The notes beneath the pieces were generated by a model. The model saw only the letters and a program-made list of their open reading frames with translations. It did no database searches and had not been told where the DNA came from. Shown here in pieces: positions 11,632 through 22,461 of a DNA stretch of 64,000 nt. Origin of the DNA: Perilla frutescens. Its lineage: Eukaryota > Streptophyta > Magnoliopsida > Lamiales > Lamiaceae. The stretch is taken from the NCBI GenBank assembly GCA_026008535.1, contig BRKX01000018.1:19848088-19912087 (forward strand), in the 5' to 3' direction. Each line of letters starts with the position of its first letter. The first letter of the stretch is position 1. The position numbers were made by a program, and so were the translations under genes.

Positions 11632-12360
11632 TGTAGAGCTCTTACTTTCTTCGGTGGCTAGGGTGCATTGCTCCTGCTCTAGCTGGTAATTGTTACTCTT
11701 GTGCCCAGTCTCCTCTCCTTCTCTTGTGAATCAATTTTGGATTTGTTATGGGCACGATCATGAACTTCTTCTTCAGCAATGCTGGAATGGTGGGCATTTC
11801 TGCCAAGCTCAAGAGAGAGCTTTTTGTTGAGAAGTCGTTGCCCATCTTTCGTACTATTAGCATCCAAATGCCCTTTAAACGTGATTATGCTGCCTCATGC
11901 CTCCCTTGTGCCTATACTGGCTCTTTCCGACTCAAAAAAAGAGAAAAAATAAAGGACAAAAGAATGAGAGAAAGACAAAAAATACGAGAGAATTTGGACT
12001 TGTCAACTGTTCTCTTGCGACAAAGGAAGGGGTCCAATGAAGAAAACCCATGAGCACGGTCGCGAGTACTTTACCACGTGGCGCCGTGGCCCGAGCCGCG
12101 AGTGACTAGGTCATGGGTCGTCTGGGCTAGTCTGATTCTATGTTGGTTTTGGGCTTTATTTTACTAAGTATAAATAGGGTTTTTGTGCGAAAATTACAAA
12201 TAATTCACCTTACCCTAAAGTTGCCACCAGAGAAAAACAGCAGAGGAAAAGAATGTGAAGAACGAGGCCAAAGAATTCAAGATTTGTCAAGATTGGAGAC
12301 AGAATTAGACTTCCGGGTTTTATTTACTTTAATTTTTTCATGTCATTATTTACTTTAAGT
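11632..12360 (+). mobile_element. Retroelement remnant, including LTR promoter region
   Basis: The segment 11640-11940 has no identifiable protein. A minus-strand frame of about 60 codons (11679-11867) is hydrophilic and unrecognised. The segment 11950-12360 looks like the rest of the LTR begun at 10080: a GC-rich block (12055-12125), a TATA box (TATAAATAG, 12169-12177), and a transcribed leader-like region matching 8495-8570. It ends near 12360. Confidence 0.4.
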
Positions 12361-12365
12361 TCATG

Positions 12366-12503
12366 GGCCAAAAATAAGCAAAACATCACTTTCGGAAAAC
12401 TCAACGACCAAAATTGAAATATCCGGTGATCGACGGCCAAAAATAAGCAAAACATCACTTTCCGGAAAACTCGGTGACCAGAATTGAAATATCCAGCAAT
12501 CGG
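12366..12503 (+). repeat. Tandem duplication, 69-bp unit x2
   Basis: Two successive 69-base copies begin GGCCAAAAATAAGCAAAACA, at 12366 and 12435. They differ at several positions. Beyond them, to 12720, lies GC-richer sequence with repeated CGGCGATCGG-like pieces and no gene. Confidence 0.85.
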
Positions 12504-12709
12504 TAGCTAAAATCCGGCGATCGGTGACTGAGTCGGCGGTTTTCACTGTTCTCTTTCACACTCGCCAAGCTGCTGTGAAGAACCCGCTGATCGACGGGTT
12601 TATCCGGCGATCTGTGGGTGTCTCGGCGGTTTCTGGCACACTCCATTATTTTGCTCTGTTCTCGCTCGTTTCTCGTCTGATTGGCCCAATTCAAGTTGGA
12701 GAATGACCC

Positions 12710-13240
12710 TAACTCGATCCGCTATCTTTCTAGCTTATTTTCCAACTAAATTGGATCTCAAATATATCCCCTTTTTTAGCTCAAACTTCAACAAAAAGAG
12801 CAAAACATAAGATTGCACAAGAAAAGACGAAAATGTGATCAAACACTAACTTAAGCTTGCATTAATTAATCATTAAATATCATTCAAATAAACACCAAAA
12901 TGCATACAAAAGTCATGTTCATCAACAATCAATGGACAAAAAATACAATTTCTGAACCTCCAATAATATATTTTAGACACTTACATACGACATCAATAAT
13001 ACAAAGAACTGAAAACATCTGTTAATAATGAAAATTGAAAAGATATACTTAATCAACTGCAGTTTACACAAATTTTGCATAGCTAATAATAATGGAGAGA
13101 GAGAGAGAGAGAGAGAGAAGAAGAAGAAGAAGAAGAAGAAGAAGAAGAAGAAGAAGAAGAATTAGGAGAAGCATAAGAAGAACACGCACATACACACACA
13201 CAAAGTGATAAAAGATCGAGAAAGATGGAGCAAACCCATA

Positions 13241-13277
<37 letters not shown>

Positions 13278-13417
13278 AAAAACTATGAAGGGAGACGAAT
13301 AAATATTGCTTTGAATTTGATCTGGGTGATAATCTTCTCTTTTTCTTGGTGAATTTCTCTACTGCACGTTGAAATCAAAGAAGCGGCGATGAAGAAGTAT
13401 TGAAGAGTCTGATAGAG

Positions 13418-13464
<47 letters not shown>

Positions 13465-13477
13465 CTAGTATTTTAAT
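12710..13477. repeat. AT-rich sequence with GA and GAA microsatellites
   Basis: It has no gene. Microsatellites are (GA)n then (GAA)n at about 13094-13160, (GA)n at about 13241-13270, and (GA)n at about 13419-13460. They lie immediately inside the MULE-like terminus at 13478-13650. Confidence 0.7.
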
Positions 13478-13650
13478 TACATATACCAAATTACAAAACT
13501 ACCATAACCTCATTAAAATAACTCTTAAATTACAAAAATACCAACTTGTGTTGCTTTTGATCTAGACGACACATTTTTTATGGATGATGGATGGTGGAGA
13601 TTAGTTCCTTATTCTCACATGAAGCCTTAATTCTCATTTGATCTAATCTC
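13478..13650 (-). repeat. MULE-type terminal inverted repeat (right)
   Basis: Read on the minus strand it aligns with 1066-1262: GAGATTAGATCAAATGAGAA at the outer end, CATGTGAGAATAAGGAACTA, and two GTATTTTTGTAATTT-type blocks. It could be the right end of a very large, nested MULE starting at 1066, or an end of a separate family member. No clear target duplication is present. Confidence 0.5.
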
Positions 13651-14906
13651 TCTCTATATATATGTATATATTTAAATATATTAATTAGAGAATAAAAACA
13701 TAAATAAAATAGCAAGGTAGAAAGATATTAATTGACACCGTCCAACTCGATCTTCTAGTCAACCTATAGTGCACTGGTTGACACATTTAGAAATTAACTT
13801 CAATTCAAACTTCAAATTCAGATTTCAAATGTGAACAAAAGAAAAGGGTTTAAAAAATATATATTTATGTACATATAAACCATCTTATTATTTCATCAAT
13901 TTCTTATCCGACGAAAAGACATAGGAGAATCCACCACCACGAAATTATGGCTACAGGGATAAGGTAGTTGTGTGTCAATTTTTGCATATTTATGCTATAT
14001 AAGAATTCAAACAAGCCATTATTTTTATTTTATTTTTAGGCTATATTACGTTATGTGGCGGCCCTCTGTTTTTTTACACTGCAATTCAGTGATTATTGAT
14101 CATGTATCGATCACCTAAAAAACATATTAATTATAACATATATATATATATATATATCAAAATATACTTTGAAGTGCATATCTTAATACTGATGGAATAT
14201 ATAGAAACATATAGAAGACATAACACCTTTTAAAATAGAGTAATTCGAACCAATGTTTCATGCTCAACTTAATTCCACCAAAATAAAATTAGGCGAACAA
14301 CAAAAAATCCACTCGAGATGAACATATATATACACACATTGTAAATACTTAATCATATCAGAGTACTTAATATATATAATTGATTGTTGTAAGAAAAACT
14401 ATATATACTACTTAATTATTAATTATTACTATATACATTGTGTGTTTCTCGACTGGCATTATATTTCATACATTGTATATAGCTAGCACATTATATTTAT
14501 ATTTGGTTAATTTGTTGTATACAATGCATATTTATTTACACACTTAGATTGAGGGTAGAAAATTAACTAAACGTTCGTACATCAAGAAATATATTAATTA
14601 ATTAGCAACATATATCAAGCACAATATATATATATATATATAAGAAATTAAAAACAGAGACGACGCATGAATTAATAAAATATAGTTTATTGGGATGATT
14701 GTTCATGATATGATATTTATGCTCATACATTCCAATCGTATTCCATCGGAAATCCGAGAGAGAAAGAGAGGAGGAAATTCAGAAAATGAGTTTGGATAGA
14801 AAAGAAATGCAAAAAAAATATATATAAAATTGAAAGCCCTAACAGAAAGAAACAGACTCGACCATGAAAATAAATTCATGGGAGATCGGAGATGATTAAT
14901 GCATGC
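13651..14906. other. Intergenic sequence 3' of RBCS
   Basis: AT-rich with TA runs (about 14137-14156 and 14620-14642). I see no gene or clear element. The part nearest 14906 would hold the RBCS 3' UTR and poly(A) site, but no unambiguous signal can be picked. Confidence 0.5.
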
Positions 14907-15649
14907 TTAGTAGCCTGGGGGCCTGTGGGCGATGACACTGGTGACCTGCACCTGGCGGACGTTGTTGAATCCAATGATTCTAACGAACGCGTTCGGGTAC
15001 ACTGAAACGCACTCGTCGAGCTCCTTCAACACCTGCACAGGGTCGGTGCACCCGAACATGGGCAGCTTCCACATTGTCCAGTATCTTCCGTCATAGTATC
15101 CTGGGGATTTGTGGTGCTCACGGTACACGAATCCGTCCTGCATCATTTTATTTTTTCAAATATATATAATGTTATTCTATATATATTTTGTAAGACCGTC
15201 TTATGGGTCAAAATAATATATTATTTTTAATTGTTAATTACCTTCAATTCGAACTCGAGGCAAGGAATCAACTTCTCGCGGATAAGGAACTCGACCTCCT
15301 TCAAGAGCTGCTCCCTTGTTAGAGGGGGCAGGTATGACAATGTCTCGAACTTCTTCAGACCCTGAGTGGGCCACACCTACATAATAATATGACACATATA
15401 TACATAAGCAAACCAAAATATACATAATTGATCAATAAATTTAATTGGTTTTGATGAGATTATATATATATGTACCTTCATGCAGGAGACTTTTCCTCCG
15501 TTGCTGGCAAGGGTGGTGATGTCAGCACTCTTGCGGGTGGCGGGGAAGGCGGAGACAGACTTGAGTCCGGTGAAAGGAGCCACCATGCTGGCCTGAGCCG
15601 GGGTGGAGCGGGCGGCGACGGCGGCGGTGGAGACCATTGAGGAAGCCAT
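14907..15649 (-). CDS. RBCS: Ribulose bisphosphate carboxylase small subunit, chloroplast precursor
   Basis: Encodes the nuclear small subunit of Rubisco, imported into chloroplasts to form the L8S8 carboxylase of the Calvin cycle. There are three exons: 15649-15476, 15376-15242 and 15137-14907. The introns are 99 and 104 bases with GT/AG ends (donors AAG|GT). They join in phase 0 to give 179 residues. Residues 1-56 are a typical transit peptide ([11 protein letters not shown]... ending GGKVSC). The mature protein starts [20 protein letters not shown]. Family motifs follow: [35 protein letters not shown] in pieces across the exon 2/3 junction, and a C-terminus of [12 protein letters not shown]. 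The length and the 45-codon middle exon match dicot RBCS genes. No damage is visible, and the promoter at 15733-15941 has the standard light-responsive elements. RBCS genes usually form small families. No other copy lies in this window. Confidence 0.97.
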
Positions 15650-15732
15650 TTCTCTCTCTCTCTCTCAAATTCAGTTAACTGAATTAATGTGCTCAGCTCT
15701 ACTGCGTGGTAGCATTGGTCGCTGCCCCCACC

Positions 15733-15941
15733 CTTTATAATGCCATGCACCCCCCTCATTTCTGATTGGTGTGCCCGGATTTTCATCGTAAGGCCAGAAT
15801 TCAATCTGGCTTAATTTGGGTGGATTTGGGCCGCCCGATGTCTGGAGCGGTGACATTTTGATTTTGAGACCACAGATGAATGGATTGGTGCCTTATCGTT
15901 TGGCACCCTCACCAGAGTGCCACGTGTCATTTAATCTTATC
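15733..15941 (-). promoter_or_regulatory. RBCS promoter: TATA, CCAAT, I-boxes and G-box
   Basis: On the minus strand, in order away from the gene, are a TATA box (TATAAAG, complement of 15733-15739), a CCAAT motif (15765-15769), an I-box GATAAG (15892-15897), a palindromic G-box CACGTG (15921-15926) and a second I-box GATAAG (15936-15941). The close I-box/G-box pair is the classic light-responsive module of RBCS promoters. The TATA box lies about 85 bases before the ATG. Start site and 5' UTR length are inferred, not seen. Confidence 0.85.
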
Positions 15942-16304
15942 TCGTATGGACCACTGGGTTTTGAGGTTGAAACTGCAAATGCAGCACAGCCCTTCATATG
16001 AAGATGACTATTTTACCTTTTTTTATTGATATTTTCCAAATCCACTCAAATTACATTTTGGACCACCTTCAAAATTGTGAACATTATTTTTTATTTTATT
16101 TTGTTGAGAAAAAAATTGTGAACATTATTGTCGATTGATATGATTGTTTTGTGTCGTAGGATAATTAAGGTTCCCATCCATGTCTACTTTGGGCGTTTAA
16201 ATAATTTTTTTCCATGACTCCATGAGAAATTAATTAGTTGTATTTGCAGGTCTGATTAATTAGTTTTGTATATATTATCTCGAATTTTTTGTTTTAGTTG
16301 CATC
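15942..16304. other. Intergenic sequence upstream of RBCS
   Basis: No gene or element is recognised. It may contain distal promoter sequence. It ends at the TSD-like GTTGCATC (16297-16304). Confidence 0.5.
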
Positions 16305-16639
16305 TAAGGCTAGCGAAAAATACCGTCATATCAGAATACCGTTCATACAGTACTGAATTTTTTTGAAAATATCAAAATTTATGGCATATTAGGTTTTCGG
16401 TAAGATATGATACCGTACTAGAATTTTACGATAAGGTAACAGTATAAATTTTCAAAAATTAAGATATATCGTCGTATACCGAAAGTTCAGTATACCGTAA
16501 TATATCGGTAAATACCGTACCATGGTATGTACCGAAGTGAAGATATGTACCATCATATCAGTACATACCGCCATACCGATAAATATTGTCATATCGGTAC
16601 ATACCGTACTTCGATATATACCAAATTTAAATATATTTC

Positions 16640-16641
<2 letters not shown>

Positions 16642-16685
<44 letters not shown>

Positions 16686-16695
16686 GTTATTATTT
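16642..16695. repeat. (TTA)n microsatellite
   Basis: An uninterrupted TTA run of about 50 bases with one GTT interruption near its end. The poly-Leu and poly-Ile frames across it are not genes. Confidence 0.95.
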
Positions 16696-16742
16696 GCACA
16701 TTCATACCATAATGCAATAATATAATATTTAGTAAGTTTATC

Positions 16743-18346
16743 GAGTTAATTTCAATTTTGATCCCACAGGACATGCGCCCGATACTATCAGTTTTTATTC
16801 CAAAGGAAGTAAAGTATCATTTTTAGTCAGCCGTGACGTTTTCTGTTTAAATTGCTATCGATTTTGGTCTTATTTTACTATTAATTTTGGTCCCAATTTT
16901 TTTTTACATAAAATCTTCAAAAAATACCATCAAATCCACCGCCAACCTTTCCTTGCCTAGACCACCCATGACAAAATCAAATCCCACCAAAACCATACAT
17001 AAATGGAACTAGAACACCTTATAATATGATTCTTGATGCAACAATTATTCTCTACAAATATTTTGAAATGTAAAAACCATAGAGTCCCCACCTCAATATA
17101 TAAGGAACTATTATAGTTGCAATGATCACATTTACAACAAACAAGGAGTCCAAAATCAGTTGAGAGAATGATGATATGCTCAAGTTGGAGAAGAAAGAAC
17201 ATAGAGCATCAATGCCAAAGTTAGTCCTTTTTTTTTACAAGTGCCAAAGTTAGTCATATCTCTTTAATTACTCCATTTTTTCATCTAGCTATAGTTGCAA
17301 AAAATCAAACTAAGAGCATAACAGTCATTCATCTATCTAATCACAATTCTATTACTATTCCAAATCAACAAATAAACGGTTTTGGAGGAAATGGATGCGC
17401 ACCACTTCTCCAAAAACACATCAAAAACCATGGAGTCCCACCTCAATTCATATTTCAAAAACTCCACAAATTTTTTTCTCAACCCAAACATGAGCCCCAC
17501 CTCTAATTCCTATGTTACTGAGGCAATTAAACAAACGATTGGCGTGCACTATATATGCTTCAATTATGGGCTTCATTTGAGGCCACCTGGTCACCATAAC
17601 CCTCCTAATTTCCACCGATGCTGATACCAGAAATTGAAGCCCCATTCAACTTAACCAAACTAGAGTGATGTCTCTTGCAAATTACCGTGAGACAGTCCAC
17701 GAGTGATAGCACGATGTGAATCTAATTGTGAAATCCTTGCTACACGACCACCAATTGATGATCGCGGATGCTGTAGAGCCAGGCGGTGGAGGAGGATGAC
17801 GAGGAACACAACTTGAACATGAAATTATGAGTTGCGGCACAGATTTCTTGGAAATTGTGGATATTGGGTTGGTCAGGGAGAACCGAATCACAGAGGATGG
17901 AGAGAGAAGTGTGGGCTGAGGCGGAGGAGCTGCGGGAGTCTTTGTAGAAGCTGGAGGTAGAGACGGTGTTGGGGAATAAGAAATCATCGGAGTGAGTTGA
18001 GAGTGAAGGGTTTGAGGAAGAATTTTGGGGTATTTCTTGGATTTTCTTAATTGCCTCTGTAATTGATGATAGAGAAGCAAATGTCGAGACGTTGTCATAT
18101 TTTTGGGAATTTTTATGAATTAGGTGGTTTGATTTAGGTTTTTAGCTAAATTAGGGCTACAGTGCGTCCAAAAACACGCATGTGAGCCGCGTGTGATGAT
18201 GTCCGTTAGTTTCTAACGTCAAAATTAAAATCACACGATCAAAATTGACAAGCATAATCCTATAGGACCGATTTGCACAATTTTTTTGAAAAAGGACCAA
18301 AAGCGGACAAATGCATGTCCTATGAGACCAAAAACAAAATTAACTC
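16743..18346. mobile_element. Non-autonomous MULE carrying a host gene fragment (Pack-MULE type)
   Basis: The termini are GAGTTAATTT and AAATTAACTC, with imperfect inverted similarity continuing inward (GATCCCACAGGACATGC on the left; GGTCTCATAGGACATGC on the right, inverted). It is flanked by an exact 10-bp duplication, TAAGTTTATC (16733-16742 and 18347-18356). Size is 1604 bases with no transposase. Duplications of 8-11 bp are diagnostic of Mutator-like elements. The interior holds a receptor-kinase-like fragment on the minus strand (17660-18096) and related sequence blocks around 17075-17100 and 17415-17440. Confidence 0.8.
17660..18096 (-). pseudogene. Captured gene fragment, resembles LysM receptor-like kinase juxtamembrane/N-lobe
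   Basis: The frame from 18096 reads DNVSTFASLSSITEAIKKIQ, then SSSASAHTSLSILCDSVLPD, NFQEICAATHNFMFKLCSSS and TAWLYSIRDHQLVVV, followed by a stop. After a one-base frame change it continues GRVARISQLDSHRAITRGLS and HGNLQETSL before another stop at 17660-17662. The pattern TSLS-L-DSLPD-P----F-EIC-AT-NF---SSSS---W---R resembles, from memory, the segment just before and into the kinase domain of plant LysM receptor-like kinases (chitin/Nod-factor receptor family). It has no start, no full kinase and at least one frameshift, so it is a fragment. The family call is an inference that a protein search would decide. Its location wholly inside a MULE suggests capture. Confidence 0.5.
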
Positions 18347-18356
18347 TAAGTTTATC

Positions 18357-20330
18357 ATAAAACTTTAGCAATAATTTGATATTTAATTTAATACCTAAAT
18401 TATAACTAAAAATGATTAATTTAAAATTAAATGTAATACACAATAATCTTTTATTTTTATTTAATCAATAAAATTAAAAGTTAAAATGAATAATCAATAA
18501 AAATTAAAATAAAATTATATGTACATAAATTATAAGATATTAAATTATTTCAATATAATAAAAGATAAATTAATTAAATTATATAATACATAACGATCTT
18601 GTATTCTTCTTCAATTTCTAAAACTAAAAGTTAAGAAGAATGTTAAAAAGATTAAAAGAAAATTAGATATATTATACAATAATAATATAATATTTAATAT
18701 GTTTATCATAAAAGTTCAAAAAAAATATAATATTTAATATAATATAATAATTAAATTATAACTAAAAATAAAAAATGGGTATCAAATGTAATAAATAATA
18801 ATTATATTTTTCTTCATTCATTAAATTAAAAGTTATGGTGAATGATCTATAAAATTAAAAAAAAAAAGAATGAGATATACTATACAAAAATATAATATTC
18901 AGACCATAGTATATTTTATCATAAATTTTTTGAAAATTATTAAATTTCATATAATTTAATACTTAAATTATAACTGCAAATTGATCAATTTGAAATCAAA
19001 TGTTATTAATAATCTTATATTCTTATTTATTCTTTAGACTAAAAAAGTTACGATGAATGGTAAAGATTATAATAAAATGAGATCATATACAATATTATAA
19101 TACTAAGTATGTTCATCGTAAAAGCTTAAGAAAATATTATATTTCACGTAATTTAATACAAAACTCATAACTAAAAATTGAAAAATTTAAAATAAAATGT
19201 AATTGTTAGTGCCACCGTTATGCACTAAGTGTTCGTGTTGTGTTGTTGGCGAGATATGTTCGACAATGTGTGCTTTGGTATATCCCCAAAGCCATTTATT
19301 CCGCTGTGCAAGAAAAGAAGAACAATTGGCGAACTGTTCCCTCTGATATCCCAGACAGACTCAGGGACACTTTTATATGGCAGTTTCCATAAATACAAGA
19401 TCTTGTGCAGATCCATTTTCGGAAGTCAAGATATGTTCGATTGACTGCCTTGTGGAGTAGATACCGAGCTGCAAATAACTCTCTTGTTCAAGGAAAGTAT
19501 CTATACACGTTTGGAAAAATCACAAACCATTATCCACTTACCATATTGCCGGCGGTGAAGATCGACGACAATTCTGAAGTGAAGATTATAAGAAGGCCGA
19601 TTCATTTATGCAATCGGTACCACTTACATATGTTTAGATTCTCTTAGAAGATTGTTTGAGAGTCATTTTTGTTTGTGGCCATTATTTAGCTAGTTACTGT
19701 CCCACAGTATGTTCTAGCATTTGAGTGTTTTGAGTGAAACACGTGAGGGATTTATTAATCCGTTTTGTTCGCAATCTCAGGAGAGATTGTAAGTTGAAGT
19801 CGTTGGTAGTTAGAGGGAGTCTAGTGTCACGATTGTAAGGGTATCTTACAACTTTCGTTTAGTGAAAGAGTTCGTGGAGAAGAACGGGCGATATAAGGAG
19901 GGAGTCCTGTATGTGTAAGATCCCAAATACACTTCATGAAGGAGTAACAAACGAATCTTCAAGTTTGGGAGCAATCCCCCCAGAGTAGGTTGTTTAACCG
20001 AACTGGGTTACCAATCTCGTGCGTATTTCACTACTTTATATTTTATGTTCTTACATCTGTCCTACACATATCGTAGAACAGTTGTTGGCAGTATTTATTA
20101 AACACTTATGAGCACGGATTATCATTTTTCAGTAATAAATAATAATCTTATATTCTTCTTTAATCTTTAGACTAAAAGTTATGATAAATTATCAAGAAAA
20201 ATAAAATAAAATGAGATATGCTATACAATACTATAATAGTTAGTATGTTCATCATAAATATTTAGGAAAATATTATATTTCAGATAATATTATAATATTT
20301 AGTATGTTCATCATAAACGTTTGTTGAGAT
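18357..20330. repeat. Degenerate tandem array, ~207-bp unit, split by an LTR
   Basis: Anchor blocks resembling 'AATCTTATATTCTTCTTTAATC' (in variants) recur near 18450, 18597, 18805, 19012 and, after the insertion, 20148. The regular spacing is 207-208 bases. Each unit also repeats an ATTAAAAGTTA block, an ATGAGATAT-CTATACAATA block, a GTATGTTCATCATAAA block and an AATTATAACTAAAAATTGA block. The array is interrupted at 19204-20131 by a solo LTR. Units are AT-rich and diverged and have no coding potential. The first interval is shorter (147), implying a deletion. Confidence 0.75.
19204..20131 (+). mobile_element. Solo LTR (Ty1-copia-like) inside the tandem array
   Basis: A 928-base unit begins TGTTAGTGCC and ends CATTTTTCA, flanked by the 5-bp duplication GTAAT (19199-19203 and 20132-20136). 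Removing it restores the tandem unit. Its composition is quite unlike the AT-rich array around it. Near the 3' end it has phrases typical of copia LTR leaders (GAAAGAGTTCGTGGAGAAGA, GGAGCAATCCCCCCAGAGTA). Orientation is inferred from these. Short open frames in it (19229-19647) are not recognised proteins. Confidence 0.85.
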
Positions 20331-20647
20331 GTTGGATACTTAGAATTTCAAGAATTGTATTAGATTTTAAAATGTTAGAATTATATGTTTATGTTTTTAA
20401 TAATTGTTGGGATTTGAGATTGTGCTTCTAATAATCGTGTATTTAATATTTGTCGGGATTTTAACATAATTATCTTTTTTTATTGCATTTGAGTTTCATT
20501 GTTGATTTGTTGTATTGGTATTTGATTGCTATTGGGGATATTTGATGTCGTTACTATTATTATTTATGCATGCTTTTTTTTACTAAATAAATTTTTAGTA
20601 TACAGAAAAATTTCGGTATACGTGAAATATCGGTACGGTACGGTTCG

Positions 20648-22115
20648 TGTTAGTCTTGTATACTAGAAGACCTGTCTTTGTATGCATGCTACAAAGTTTT
20701 ATTTTGATTATATAGATTGAATATTTATTGCAGTCACTGTGTGCATATATTTATAGTTATATTTATCTGTCAGTTCCATATACTTGCACTGTAGATGATA
20801 TGGTGTGGGTTACTACACAGTAAAGATCATATCATTGGATTCCTTGTAATGTATTAAAAATCTCATGGTTTAGATGGTCCTGAACCCATCATTGGTACAT
20901 CGTAGAATAATATGATAGTTAGTTGTACATCATAGAATAATCTGATAGTTAGTTTTTCTTGGCTAGCTGATTATTCTAGTATACCGGTTTGTGTATTGAG
21001 AAGGATCACGATATGATACTATTTTCTATTCTGACCTTAAATGGGAGAATAAAGATCCACAGAGTTCGGGTTCTTAACTCATATATATTGGCGAACATAT
21101 ATATGTTATGTTTACTACTTTGATTTATCAAATGGGTGAGGTTCTTTGATAGAATCAATAATCCCGATATCTTGGGTATTAACATTTACATATATGATGG
21201 GTCGTGCAATATATATGAGCACTGTGTCCTGGTGCGCTAGATTGATGATGTCCCCTTGAGGAAGTACAAAGTTCATGTGAAACCCTACAGGTGGAATTTA
21301 TTCCATATATAATAAAGCTTGTGTGGTACTACTGTAGGAATGAGATATTAATTAATTATAGCTGTCAGAAGTTTACATAATTAATTAATGGAAATTTATC
21401 TTAAACATAGGGAATGACTGAACTTAAGGAGAAAGCATATTCGCAAATATGTATTAAATTGGTAGGTCAGTATTATTTCTTTAGTGGAATAAAAATAATA
21501 CTTAATTTATTTAATTATATCCTAAGTTTATTAGATATTGGAAATTAAATAAATTAGCAGACTAATTTAATATTCTTCTAGATCCCTGTTGTAGCCTAAT
21601 ATGACTTTAGTTGATTAGATATGGAACAAGAGTTAGAGGCCCAAACCCAGTAGGGTTGGGACTGCTAATTTTCGCCCACCTCCCTATAAATATAGGAGAA
21701 GGGGACGAAAATTACATACACAGAAACCAGCCCTCTTATGCTCTCTTAATCTCCATAGAATTCACACTCGTTTAGTAGAAACAACCCACCCTATATCTAA
21801 ACATAGTCCGGTAATACAGCAGAAGATCAATGAGTGAAATTGCACACCAAGGGGCGCCGATTATATATCTCTCAGTAGTAAGAGTAGACCTTTAATCTTG
21901 TTCTCAACCCGACGTTCAATTTGTAAGTCAATTTTCGTGTTCTATGTTTCCGCTTTTAATTAGAATAAAAAATTATCTTGCATGTTAATTCAACTCGGTT
22001 AATTAATTACATACGAGCTGCATAAAATTATGATATACATGAGCTAGGATTAATGAGCAACCAAATAGATCATGTGGTGATTCAATTAAAAAAACCACAA
22101 CAATATGGTATACCA
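20648..22115 (+). mobile_element. Copia-type LTR, copy A (solo or truncated)
   Basis: It starts TGTTAGTCTTGTATAC and ends near CAACA at about 22115. It is homologous along its length to the minus-strand LTR at about 60800-63329: ACTAGAAGACCTGTCTTT, CTGTCAGTTCCATATACTTG, GATCCACAGAGTTCG, GCGCACCAGG, AGCTGTCAGAAG, GGATTAATGAGCAACCAA. A TATA-like CTATAAATATAGG (about 21684) precedes a leader-like stretch. Neither a primer-binding site nor pol follows, so it is a lone LTR within the probable hAT element. No matching 5-bp duplication was seen, so the ends are approximate. Confidence 0.75.
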
Positions 22116-22353
22116 AAATGTCAGTATGGTAAGGTATACGTACCGTAAGAACGTATGGTAAATGTATGCATTATGTGTTATACCGAAGATATACTGAACT
22201 AATTAAGGTATACCAGAAAGTAGGTAAGGTACGATAACGGAATGATTTTTGTCATACCATAAATTAAGATAAGATATAAGGTATAATAAAAAAAAGTAAG
22301 ACATACCGTGCATTGACACTCCTAATTGCATCAATTGATGACTCATAAAATTC

Positions 22354-22461
22354 ACACCGTGCTATACTAATTTTGGAAGTGGCAGTTGTTTTTTAGTCGT
22401 TAGGCTAACACCGTGCTATACTAATTTTGGAAGAGGCAGTTGTTTTTTAGTCGTTAGGCTA
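22354..22461 (+). repeat. Tandem duplication, 54-bp unit x2
   Basis: Two almost identical 54-base copies (ACACCGTGCTATACTAATTT...) lie at 22354-22407 and 22408-22461, differing at about one base (GAAGTGGC / GAAGAGGC). The near identity implies a recent event. Confidence 0.95.

Larger units (their letters stand above)
16305..22324. mobile_element. Probable hAT-type element, filled with nested insertions
   Basis: The left end TAAGGCTAGCGAAAAATACCG and the inverted right end TAGGAGTGTCAATGCACGGTA are loosely similar. Both run into dense ATACCG / CGGTAT repeat arrays (16318-16620; 20600-20647 and 22110-22310). The flanks are GTTGCATC (16297-16304) and ATTGCATC (22325-22332), an 8-bp duplication with one mismatch, as for hAT elements. 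Much of the 6 kb interior is later insertions: a MULE (16743-18346), a solo LTR (19204-20131) and a copia-type LTR (about 20648-22115). No transposase is visible, so it is non-autonomous. The boundaries rest on the duplication and repeat symmetry. Confidence 0.5.

Noticed and set aside
13283..13489. Open frame with a Leu/Ser run
   Set aside because: It is a translated (GA)n/(TC)n microsatellite.
15377..15804. Alternative long frames overlapping RBCS exon 1 and intron
   Set aside because: They are read-through or off-frame versions of RBCS. The three-exon model explains the whole region.
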